A stretch of 26,621 bases of DNA from Cryomorphaceae bacterium (GTDB lineage Bacteria; Bacteroidota; Bacteroidia; Flavobacteriales_D; Crocinitomicaceae), in NCBI GenBank assembly GCA_027485365.1, contig JAIXRD010000267.1:1-26621 (forward strand), written 5' to 3'. Below are positions 14,734 to 22,131 of this stretch, in pieces (positions within the stretch are counted from its first letter, which is position 1; each line of letters starts with the position of its first letter). Below the pieces are notes generated by a model, which had not been told where the DNA came from, made no database searches, and worked only from the letters and a program-made list of their open reading frames with translations. The position numbers were made by a program, and so were the translations under genes.

Positions 14734-15605
14734 TTTGGTAACGTTATCGTGAATATTGACCCTTTGGGCAATTGCGCTTTGTAGGTTAATGTACCTTGAT
14801 GCAATTCAATAAATTGTTTAGCGATAAAGAGTCCGAGACCTGTACCCGGTTTTTCTCGTTTGTTTTCATCACCAGAACGAAAGAATTTATCATAAATGAA
14901 TGGACGATCCGCTTCGTTTATTCCTATTCCATCATCTGTCACTTGCATTATGACGCGATTATTTGCTTCTTCAAGTTCAATAACAACGTGTTGAGCACCA
15001 TATTTTACGCTGTTTTCTACTAAATGAATCAACACACTCTCGAGCATGAATCTATCCGCTTGAAAAACAAACGGATTTGGAATTTTTATGTTGAGGTCCG
15101 AATCAGGAAATCGTTCTTGAAGTTGCTTCATTAATTCCGAATTGAATTCATCCGTTCGTATGGTTGTTCTAAACAATTCGATACGTTGATTTTCAAGGCT
15201 GGCCGCATGCAGCATATTTTGAATCAAAGATTCTGACTTTTTATTTTCATCTAATGCTTTTTCTAAAAATACACGTATCTGATCAGGGTCTAATTCATGC
15301 TTAATAATGGTTTGAAGAATAAGCTGGACAGACGAAATCGGCGTTTTTAACTCATGGGTAACGGAAAGTAAAAAATTTGATTGACGTTGATGTAAAGAGA
15401 GTTCTCGTTGCATGCTCAATTGATAGCGCCAAATACCATAAATTAGAATGACAAGGAACACACTTCCTTCACCTATAACCATGGTTGCTTTATTTGGGTT
15501 TTCCGTGATTAGCATGAATCCCCACCATAAGAATTGCAGGATAATGTATGCAGAAAGAATTCCAAGAAAATATCTTGAGTTTTTCTTGTTTGATTGCTTT
15601 TTCAT
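14730..15605 (-). CDS. Sensor histidine kinase, intramembrane-sensing type
   Basis: 291 residues, short for a sensor kinase. Two membrane helices (about 12-33 and 44-60) are joined by an extracytoplasmic loop of only about 10 residues, and no HAMP or PAS domain is seen. A short coiled segment follows, then the phosphoacceptor H-box SVTHELKTPISS (His84), N-box LVENSVKYG (Asn198), G1 DDGIG (224-228), F-box FIYDKFFRSGDE (about 236-247) and G2 GTGLGLFIAKQF (254-265). All kinase motifs look intact. No response regulator gene is present in the window, so its partner is elsewhere. It overlaps the NodB gene upstream and gpmI downstream, each by 4 bases, so all are coupled. The signal is unknown; such proteins usually sense the membrane or an accessory membrane protein. 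Confidence 0.9.
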   Translation of the reverse strand: MKKQSNKKNSRYFLGILSAYIILQFLWWGFMLITENPNKATMVIGEGSVFLVILIYGIWRYQLSMQRELSLHQRQSNFLLSVTHELKTPISSVQLILQTIIKHELDPDQIRVFLEKALDENKKSESLIQNMLHAASLENQRIELFRTTIRTDEFNSELMKQLQERFPDSDLNIKIPNPFVFQADRFMLESVLIHLVENSVKYGAQHVVIELEEANNRVIMQVTDDGIGINEADRPFIYDKFFRSGDENKREKPGTGLGLFIAKQFIELHQGTLTYKAQLPKGSIFTITLPK

Positions 15606-16219
15606 TCGGTTACAAATGTACTGAATGTTAGTTGTTTGTATTGAATACGTGGAATGATTTCCATGAGGAGCTCTTCAATTCGTTCTTCCGTTTTTTGACT
15701 GTCATGAAATACCAATACATCGCCGGCTTTTATGTGTTTTGCTGCAGAGATTATGGTGGTGTTTTGTAGCTTGGTATTATAATCTTTACTTAACCAAGAC
15801 CACATGATTATTTGAAATCCTGCATTCTTAATGCGATAAATACTTCGAAGGTTAATTCGACCATAAGGGGGACGGAATAAATTCGATTTAATTAACGTGC
15901 TTGTTCTTGTTATGGAGTCCATGTAGGCATCAACTGGCGTTGTCCACCCATTTTCATGATGGTAGGTATGATTCGCTAACACGTGTCCTGCCCGTTCAAT
16001 ATCCCGTATGATTTCAGGATATTTTTGAGCATTTGCACCGACACAAAAAAAGGTAGCCTTTATACCAAACTGTTTCAACACCTCCAACACCTTTGGGGTT
16101 GCAATCGGGTGAGGTCCATCATCGAAGGTTAAATAGACATTCGAATCATTTGGGACATTCCATACTAGGCGCGGAAAAAGCAACTTCATCCAAGAATATC
16201 GCCAAACCCTAAACCACAT
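15602..16219 (-). CDS. NodB-type polysaccharide deacetylase
   Basis: 205 residues forming one compact NodB (carbohydrate esterase 4) domain. The five catalytic motifs are visible: TFDDGP (31-36, base Asp33 and metal Asp34), the metal His pair in NHTYHHEN (His84, His88), RPPYGR (116-121), the tryptophan-containing IIMWSW near 140, and LVFHDS with His172. It should remove N-acetyl groups from a cell-wall or surface glycan. No convincing cleavable signal peptide is seen; the hydrophobic N terminus (residues 2-20) is short and could be a weak anchor. It begins one base after the DUF2723 stop and overlaps the kinase gene by 4 bases, so it belongs to a surface-glycan operon. Confidence 0.9.
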   Translation of the reverse strand: MWFRVWRYSWMKLLFPRLVWNVPNDSNVYLTFDDGPHPIATPKVLEVLKQFGIKATFFCVGANAQKYPEIIRDIERAGHVLANHTYHHENGWTTPVDAYMDSITRTSTLIKSNLFRPPYGRINLRSIYRIKNAGFQIIMWSWLSKDYNTKLQNTTIISAAKHIKAGDVLVFHDSQKTEERIEELLMEIIPRIQYKQLTFSTFVTE

Positions 16220-16220
16220 A

Positions 16221-19200
16221 TTACTGTCCTTGCATCATAGGAAGGGTCGTATTCGGTGCGGGTTCGCTGTTTGGCTTTATGGATTTTGGTAAATACCCAT
16301 AATGTTCACCAATCGCTTTAAGGTTTCCAGTAATTGAATCAAATCGCTGACCATAAACCCCAATTCCCATACGCGCATCTTCTCCATTTTCATTCCCAAT
16401 GGCAATTAATTTTGAAGACATGCTTGGTAGAATTTTTTTATAAATACGATCAATGCTCTTTTTTAATCGGATTCCAAAGGCACTTTTTTCAGCGTGAATT
16501 TTGGGGTCTTCCAAGGTTGTATACATTTTGAAAATCGCATCGGTTACGGCAAATAAGTCTTCGGTATTTAGTGTATTTGAACTTAGCTCAACGTCAGCTT
16601 TTTCGTAAAAATTCAAAATAGTTTCATACTGATCCAACAACTTGTTTCCAAGTTCCGCACCTTTTTTATTTGCTTTACACAGATAGTAAAGCTGAACGTG
16701 TTCATTTAGATTACCGCTGCATTTTGCGCGAATTTCTTGGTCCCCATAAAGATATGAACGATTGTTCTGATTGTAAGTCAACATATTCATAGGATCACAC
16801 GTATTTACTTCGCTAAAATCTATGACGGTTTCAATCGGCATTACAGCCAGTGAACGATCTAGAAGGCTAATTGCTTTCTTGGTGTTGTTCTGAATATAAA
16901 ACTGCTCCGCTAAAATCAAAAAGTTAGCACGGAATTGTGTCGTATGTCTTCTTGCGTAATAATCTGTTAAGACATCTGGATTCGCCATGTCACCGTATTG
17001 GAAAACAGAAGAAATCGTTCTGTACATCTCGTTGCGGTCATAAAAATCGGTTATTGCGGTTTTTACAGGACTAAGTACATAAGCCATTCCAACTTGTTTT
17101 ACCCATCCGCCATTTAATAATGCTAAGGAGAAGGATGACCCACGATTACTTGAGAAGTAAATCCCTCGTTTCCAATCGTTGTTCGCTACAATATCCATCA
17201 TCATAACTTCATCTCGAGTTAAATAACGGTCTTGGTCTTCATTGAACGCAAATTCAATCTCAGAAGCGCATTGACTTAATTGACCTTTACTGATGATGTC
17301 TGAAGTGACTACGTTTTGTTTATCTACGGGTAAATAGAATTTACTCGAAGGGAAGAAGTAAATGTGATTCCCGTCTTGATCAACAATGTAGTTTTCGTCT
17401 GTTCGAACGAAGTCCATCGCATCTTTTAGGTCAACACTCATCCACGGTTTTTCGAATTCATCAAACAAGGTCTGTAATTCTTTAGCCGCACCGTCTTCAA
17501 TTTTAATAGCACCTTGTTGAACACTCTTGAAAATTTGGCTTATTCCCGTGAATTTTCCAATTATGTTTTGTGCTAGATTTACGGTGTCGTTCGATGTGAT
17601 TTGACTCCATGTTTTATCAAAGGCACCTTGAAGATTCGGTTGAGTTACTGAGAATGAGCTACGTAACATTCCCATTTTGCCATTGAAATAATTTACAACT
17701 TGTGTTGCTACTGTTTTGTTTTTCTTTAATCTAAGCTCGATTACTTTTTTCAAAAGCGCCTCATCATTACTCAGACCAATGAGCTCAAGCAAAGGCAAGA
17801 AATATACTTGATCGGTGTTTCCGGAATACATTAAAATTTGATCTTCACGATAAGCAATTGGCAAAGGCTCGGATTCATAGGCCTTCATTTTCATTTGATT
17901 TGTATACCAATCAGTACCCATAAGCGATAGGTTGCATACGCGAATGTCGGTTCGTTTCCCTTCCACTTCTTGCAAATACCATAAGGGGAATGTATCATTA
18001 TCCCCGTTAGTAAATAAGATACCGTTCTTTTTACAAGAATTCAAGTAGTTGTATGCTAAATCGCGTGCGGATGTTTTCCCACTTCGGTCGTGATCATCCC
18101 ACCCTTGTGTACCCATGAGCATAGGGGCCAATAAACCCAATAACCCAATAATCATAACCGGGGTTTTACCACTCAGTTTCGCTTTACTCAATAGGTACGA
18201 AAGGCCAATAAGCAATGCGATTAACACCGTTAAAACAAACCACATGCGCCCATAACCCGCGATTAAAAACAGTAAGAGTCCTCCCCCGAAAAAATAGGAG
18301 AGTTTCAATACTAATTTTTTATCGATCGAACCAATAAAGTCATACAGGGCATATACACCAAACGCTAACCACATCGCAAAGAAATAAAAGGACCCGGAAT
18401 ATGCATAATCTCGCTCTCTAGGTTCGAGTGGTTTCTGATTCAGGTAGACGACGATTGCTAATCCTGTAAAAAGAAACGCTAAGGTTAAAACAAAGGCATC
18501 TTTTGGTGCGCGATAAAAGTGGAAAAATATACCCAAGACAATAAATGCAAAAGGAATTAAAAAGAAGCGGTTGTGAGCCGGATTTTCGCTGGTATAGAAA
18601 GGCTGTGCATCTGATGGGCCCACATTTGGAGAATCCACCCAGTCAATACCACTAATCCAATTTCCTCTCATGTTATCTCCGTGACCTTGAATGTCGTTTT
18701 GACGTCCAGAGAAGTTCCACAGAAGATAGCGCACATACATCCAGTTAACTTGATATCTAAAAAAGTAGGTAAGGTTTTCACCCATAGTGGGAAGACGCAT
18801 CCCGTCTCTCCCTAATTCATCTCCGGATCCGTCGGCTGGATCATAGCCACTCCATTCCTTATATCCTTGAATGTGCTGTGGTGTTTCCGCATACATTCTG
18901 GGGAAAATGGTGGTTTGGGCATACGCAGGTTCAGCGCCAATTCGAATGGAGCTATTACTTTCATAATACTTTTCAGTTATAGTAAAAGCCCCTTTGTTTT
19001 TGTCGGTCCAAGCCTTCGCATCGGCTTCTTTAACGAAGGCTTTAACATCGGCTTCGCCTTCTTGCACAACAAATCGTCTAAGGTAATATGGTGATAAGTC
19101 GCCCCAGCCATCCTTGGACGTTAATCGCGGTTGACCATTTTCATCTAAGGTTTCGTTTAAACGAAAGGAATTCCAATACTGACCAAAAAATATAGGATTA

Positions 19201-20231
19201 GATCCATATTGCTCTCGTTTCAAATAAGAATGAAGTGTTACTAAGTTTTCTGGGTCATTTTCATCCAATGGCGTATTGGCATTTGACCGAATGACGATGA
19301 CTGCAAAAGACCCGTAACCAATTAGCAATACGGTAAGACCCATGATGGTATTATACAAAATGGTGTGTTGTTTTTTTCTTGCATATCGAATGGCAAAAAC
19401 ACAGGCTCCGATTAATAATATGAAGAAGAACAAGGTGCCGCTAAAAAATGGAAGCCCAAAAGAATTTACAAATGACACCTCAAAAGAACTGGCAAGTGCA
19501 ATAGATCCTGGGATAATCGCCTCTTGAATGAACCCAAGGGCAAATATTGAAATCACCCCAGTCAGAATAAACCATCCCCACGTGATGTTTTTGGATACAT
19601 TGAAGTAAATTAAATATCCAATAGCAGGAACTACAAGAATGCCGAGTAAATGGACTCCAACAGCCAAACCTAACATGAAGAAAATAATTAAAATCCAACG
19701 GTTTGGACTTGCTTGCTGGTTTTCCACTAAATTCATTTCCTCATCCCACTTCAATGCGGCCCAAAAAATCACTGCAGTAAAAAGTGACGCCATGGCATAC
19801 ACTTCGCCTTCAACCGCAGAAAACCAAAAGGAATCAGAAAAGGTATAGGCTAAGGCAGCAATCGCTGAAGCTACAATTACCATGGTTCCATCAGCACTTC
19901 CTAATTCGCCTTTTTGATTGATTACGAGCTTCTTTAGCAAAAGACTCATAGACCAAAACATAAAAAGAATAGTTAATGAACTTGAAATAGCTGACAATGC
20001 GTTTATCCAAAGTGCAACAGATTCTGGCGCAGCAAAAAATGAAAACAGACGGCCGAGTACCATGAACAATGGTGCGCCTGGAGGGTGTCCCACCTCAAGT
20101 TTATAAGCTGCCGTAATGTACTCACCACAATCCCACAAACTTGCTGTAGACTCCATGGTCATTAGGTAAACACTTGTTGCAATAGCAAAAACAAACCATC
20201 CGGTTAAGGTGTTAAGCTTTTTAAAGTTCAT
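16221..20231 (-). CDS. DUF2723 membrane glycosyltransferase (protein O-mannosyltransferase-like)
   Basis: 1336 residues. DUF2723 proteins have a GT-C-like membrane fold; the human member TMEM260 is a protein O-mannosyltransferase. The N terminus shows the family motif SLWDCGEYITAAYKL (residues 31-45, with Asp34 and Glu37 as candidate catalytic acids) and VGHPPGAPLF (47-56). About a dozen membrane helices run to about residue 720, interrupted by a large soluble stretch at about 330-530. Further family motifs are PLEPRERDYAY (near 605) and FTNGDNDTFPLWYLQEVEG (near 745). The last 500 residues are soluble with helical repeats. It probably uses a lipid-linked sugar in the inner membrane. The ATG at 20231 is preferred over one 25 codons upstream because it begins right before the first membrane helix. 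It is first in the minus-strand operon. Confidence 0.85.
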   Translation of the reverse strand: MNFKKLNTLTGWFVFAIATSVYLMTMESTASLWDCGEYITAAYKLEVGHPPGAPLFMVLGRLFSFFAAPESVALWINALSAISSSLTILFMFWSMSLLLKKLVINQKGELGSADGTMVIVASAIAALAYTFSDSFWFSAVEGEVYAMASLFTAVIFWAALKWDEEMNLVENQQASPNRWILIIFFMLGLAVGVHLLGILVVPAIGYLIYFNVSKNITWGWFILTGVISIFALGFIQEAIIPGSIALASSFEVSFVNSFGLPFFSGTLFFFILLIGACVFAIRYARKKQHTILYNTIMGLTVLLIGYGSFAVIVIRSNANTPLDENDPENLVTLHSYLKREQYGSNPIFFGQYWNSFRLNETLDENGQPRLTSKDGWGDLSPYYLRRFVVQEGEADVKAFVKEADAKAWTDKNKGAFTITEKYYESNSSIRIGAEPAYAQTTIFPRMYAETPQHIQGYKEWSGYDPADGSGDELGRDGMRLPTMGENLTYFFRYQVNWMYVRYLLWNFSGRQNDIQGHGDNMRGNWISGIDWVDSPNVGPSDAQPFYTSENPAHNRFFLIPFAFIVLGIFFHFYRAPKDAFVLTLAFLFTGLAIVVYLNQKPLEPRERDYAYSGSFYFFAMWLAFGVYALYDFIGSIDKKLVLKLSYFFGGGLLLFLIAGYGRMWFVLTVLIALLIGLSYLLSKAKLSGKTPVMIIGLLGLLAPMLMGTQGWDDHDRSGKTSARDLAYNYLNSCKKNGILFTNGDNDTFPLWYLQEVEGKRTDIRVCNLSLMGTDWYTNQMKMKAYESEPLPIAYREDQILMYSGNTDQVYFLPLLELIGLSNDEALLKKVIELRLKKNKTVATQVVNYFNGKMGMLRSSFSVTQPNLQGAFDKTWSQITSNDTVNLAQNIIGKFTGISQIFKSVQQGAIKIEDGAAKELQTLFDEFEKPWMSVDLKDAMDFVRTDENYIVDQDGNHIYFFPSSKFYLPVDKQNVVTSDIISKGQLSQCASEIEFAFNEDQDRYLTRDEVMMMDIVANNDWKRGIYFSSNRGSSFSLALLNGGWVKQVGMAYVLSPVKTAITDFYDRNEMYRTISSVFQYGDMANPDVLTDYYARRHTTQFRANFLILAEQFYIQNNTKKAISLLDRSLAVMPIETVIDFSEVNTCDPMNMLTYNQNNRSYLYGDQEIRAKCSGNLNEHVQLYYLCKANKKGAELGNKLLDQYETILNFYEKADVELSSNTLNTEDLFAVTDAIFKMYTTLEDPKIHAEKSAFGIRLKKSIDRIYKKILPSMSSKLIAIGNENGEDARMGIGVYGQRFDSITGNLKAIGEHYGYLPKSIKPNSEPAPNTTLPMMQGQ

Positions 20232-20255
20232 GATAAAAAGAATAATATATAAATG

Positions 20256-20263
20256 CGAATTTA
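20256..20263 (-). promoter_or_regulatory. Possible -7 box for the DUF2723 operon
   Basis: On the minus strand TAAATTCG differs from TAnnTTTG by one base and lies 24 bases before the ATG at 20231. No TTG is found at the -33 distance. It would also argue against the longer start at 20306. Confidence 0.3.
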
Positions 20264-20315
20264 GGAATATATCGCGTTGAGTGAAAATTCCATAGATAAA
20301 TTTCAATTTGGATTT

Positions 20316-20345
20316 TTTGAAAATTAAATAAAGTTCCTAACTTTG
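20316..20345 (+). promoter_or_regulatory. Promoter of tRNA-Gln
   Basis: TTTG (20316-20319), an 18-base spacer, then TAACTTTG (20338-20345), an exact consensus match. The tRNA begins 10 bases downstream of the -7 box. Confidence 0.75.
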
Positions 20346-20354
20346 CGCACCCGA

Positions 20355-20427
20355 TGACCCATGGTGTAACTGGCAACACGTCTGATTTTGGTTCAGAAGA
20401 GTCTAGGTTCGAGCCCTAGTGGGTCAA
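20355..20427 (+). tRNA. tRNA-Gln (anticodon UUG)
   Basis: Acceptor stem TGACCCA (20355-20361) pairs with TGGGTCA (20420-20426), followed by discriminator A. The anticodon stem TCTGA / TCAGA encloses TTTTGGT, so the anticodon is TTG, reading CAA. The T arm is CTAGGTTCGAGCCCTAG. The first base T fits the weak 1-72 pair of glutamine tRNAs. CCA is not encoded. Confidence 0.95.
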
Positions 20428-20434
20428 CAATAAT

Positions 20435-20463
20435 AACCCTGAGCAATCAGGGTTTTTGTTTTT
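20435..20463 (+). terminator. Rho-independent terminator after tRNA-Gln
   Basis: Perfect 8-bp stem AACCCTGA (20435-20442) / TCAGGGTT (20447-20454), loop GCAA, followed by a T-rich tract broken by one G. It separates the tRNA from thiL, for which no clear promoter is seen in the 42 bases that remain. Confidence 0.85.
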
Positions 20464-20505
20464 AATTGAAGAATTATCACTGGCTCAACACCAATTTACC
20501 AGCTT

Positions 20506-21543
20506 ATGAAAGAAGACCTAGAAAGAAAAAGCATTGAAAGTCTTGGGGAATTTGGTTTGATAAACCATCTAACGGCTGCTTTTAATGCATCTAATTCATC
20601 TACAGTTTTTGGTATAGGAGATGACTGCGCAGTCATAGAACGCGATGAATCAACCTATACGCTGGTGTCATCTGATTTGTTCTTAGAGAATATTCATTTT
20701 GACCTCATGTATGTTCCGTTGAAGCATTTGGGATATAAAGCGATTTCTGCCAGTATTTCTGATGTGTATGCTATGAATTGCATGGCTGAGCAAGTTGTTG
20801 TAAACATTGGTTTGTCGAGTCGTTTCCCATTAGAGGCAATTGAAGAATTGTATGAAGGGATTCAAAAGGCTTGTGAACATTTTCAAGTTGACTTAGTGGG
20901 TGGAGATACCAGTAGTTCTTCAAAAGGACTAATGCTGTCAGTAACGGCGATTGGCAAGGTTGAAAAATCAAAAATTTCATATAGAAAAGGCGCTAAAACC
21001 AATGATATTATTATGGTTTCAGGGGATTTAGGTCGTCCATATTTGGGCCTGCAAATTTTAGAACGTGAGAAAAGTGTGTTTCTTGCAAATCCGAACATTC
21101 AACCAGAATTGGCACCATATGACCCCTTGATTAAAAAGCAATTAATGCCTGAGGCACGCAAGGATGTGATTTCCTTGTTGCAGCAGCTGGGTGTCGTGCC
21201 AAGTGCTATGATTGATATCTCGGACGGACTCGCTTCGGAATTAAAACATTTGTGTGCTGCCAGCAATTTAGGATGTATAATCCACGAAGAGAAATTGCCT
21301 TACCATGAAGACACGATCTTGCTTGCTTCAGAGTTTAATCTTTCTCCGCTTACCTGCGCCATGAACGGTGGAGAAGAGTATGAGTTGCTGTTTTCCGTGT
21401 CTCAACAGGATTTCTTAACACTTAAAGGTAATCCGCATTTTACCCCGATTGGATATTTTACAGAAGAACATGGCCTTGCTCAACTAATGGACCAATCAGG
21501 ATCGGTCCATGAAATAAAAGCACAGGGCTGGGCGCATTTCTAA
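20506..21543 (+). CDS. thiL: Thiamine-monophosphate kinase
   Basis: 345 residues, near the 325 of the E. coli enzyme. It phosphorylates thiamine monophosphate to the active cofactor thiamine diphosphate in the cytoplasm. Motifs of the PurM/ThiL family: SLGEFGLINHL (residues 12-22), FGIGDDCAVIE (about 35-45), SSDLFLENIHFDL (about 55-67), AISASISDVYAMN, LVGGDTSSSSKGLMLSV (about 129-145, ATP and magnesium site), IDISDGLASELKHL (about 238-251) and CAMNGGEEYELLFSV near the C terminus. It stands alone: no other thiamine genes are nearby. It converges on the SPOR-domain gene with a 6-base gap and no evident terminator between them. Confidence 0.94.
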   Translation: MKEDLERKSIESLGEFGLINHLTAAFNASNSSTVFGIGDDCAVIERDESTYTLVSSDLFLENIHFDLMYVPLKHLGYKAISASISDVYAMNCMAEQVVVNIGLSSRFPLEAIEELYEGIQKACEHFQVDLVGGDTSSSSKGLMLSVTAIGKVEKSKISYRKGAKTNDIIMVSGDLGRPYLGLQILEREKSVFLANPNIQPELAPYDPLIKKQLMPEARKDVISLLQQLGVVPSAMIDISDGLASELKHLCAASNLGCIIHEEKLPYHEDTILLASEFNLSPLTCAMNGGEEYELLFSVSQQDFLTLKGNPHFTPIGYFTEEHGLAQLMDQSGSVHEIKAQGWAHF

Positions 21544-21549
21544 TTATAA

Positions 21550-21939
21550 CTAGTCTATTCGAGGTAGCTTAATGCGCGTTCGCTGAATAACAGTCAGAGG
21601 ATAAACGCCAAGGAGTTGTTGTTTAAATAATCCCGCCTCAATCTCGCTGCGATAGTCACCCACCATAAAGTTGAAATAAGGTGCTTCGAAACTAATGTAG
21701 GCTTCGATCTTTGGATATGTTGTAATAAATTTTAATCGAAGCGAGTCAATTAGTTTTTTGTCGCTATCAAACGCTAATTGAATTCTATATCCCGAAAGTT
21801 CATTTCGATAGTGTCTATTGCTGTCAATGCCCCGTTCAATGATCGGATCAATGTGCGGTTTGAGTTGCCCGCTTACATTAATATTGAACACAAGCAGTTG
21901 TATAAATATGTATAGCTTATGAAAGCTGCGATTTAACAT
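21550..21939 (-). CDS. Exported SPOR-domain protein
   Basis: 129 residues. A signal-like N terminus (hydrophobic residues 9-22, ending near VSGQ) is followed by a SPOR-like domain at about 48-125: GYRIQLAFDSDKKLIDSLRL, then a strand with YISFEAPYFNFMVGDY and R-x-E-AGLFKQQLLGVYP, the usual repeat of two strand-helix units seen in domains that bind denuded peptidoglycan. A periplasmic role at the cell wall is inferred. The ATG at 21939 is the only reasonable ATG, since the next methionine is at residue 92. It has its own promoter, divergent from ActA, and the -7 box lies 4 bases from the ATG. Confidence 0.8.
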   Translation of the reverse strand: MLNRSFHKLYIFIQLLVFNINVSGQLKPHIDPIIERGIDSNRHYRNELSGYRIQLAFDSDKKLIDSLRLKFITTYPKIEAYISFEAPYFNFMVGDYRSEIEAGLFKQQLLGVYPLTVIQRTRIKLPRID

Positions 21940-21943
21940 AAGC

Positions 21944-21972
21944 CAAAGGTATTAACTTTCATCAACTTACAA
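21944..21972 (-). promoter_or_regulatory. Promoter of the SPOR-domain gene, leaderless arrangement
   Basis: Read on the minus strand: TTG (21972-21970), an 18-base spacer, TACCTTTG (21951-21944), then only GCTT before the ATG at 21939. Both elements match the consensus. Transcription should start at or within a base or two of the ATG. Confidence 0.7.
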
Positions 21973-22031
21973 GCAGCTGTAGTTTTTTCCTTATTTAGAA
22001 TGATTATAAATTAATTCCTGTCCGCTTTTTT

Positions 22032-22051
22032 TGTCATGAATGTGTCATGAA
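22032..22051 (+). promoter_or_regulatory. Direct repeat in the ActA promoter, candidate operator
   Basis: TGTCATGAA occurs at 22032-22040 and again at 22043-22051, an 11-base period, so both copies face the same side of the helix. Each contains the palindrome TCATGA. The pair sits where the -33 element would be, upstream of the -7 box at 22067. Binding of a regulator is an inference. Confidence 0.45.
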
Positions 22052-22066
22052 ATTTCTCTATTCGTG

Positions 22067-22074
22067 TAAATTTG
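22067..22074 (+). promoter_or_regulatory. Putative -7 box for the ACIII operon
   Basis: TAAATTTG matches TAnnTTTG exactly, about 58 bases before the ATG at 22132. There is no TTG at the -33 distance; the direct repeat occupies that position, which would suit an activator-dependent promoter. Confidence 0.55.
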
Positions 22075-22131
22075 CAACGTAAAAAAGTGTTAAAATGCGC
22101 TTTTTAAAACGAGAATTTAGAAACTAGTTTC

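Noticed and set aside
20232..20306. Start of the DUF2723 gene 25 codons upstream
   Set aside because: The added segment lacks family similarity and runs past a possible -7 box. The ATG at 20231 begins immediately before the first membrane helix.
21532..21577. Seven-base inverted repeat GCGCATT / AATGCGC around the stops of thiL and the SPOR gene
   Set aside because: The loop would be 32 bases and no T run follows on either strand, so it is not a credible terminator.
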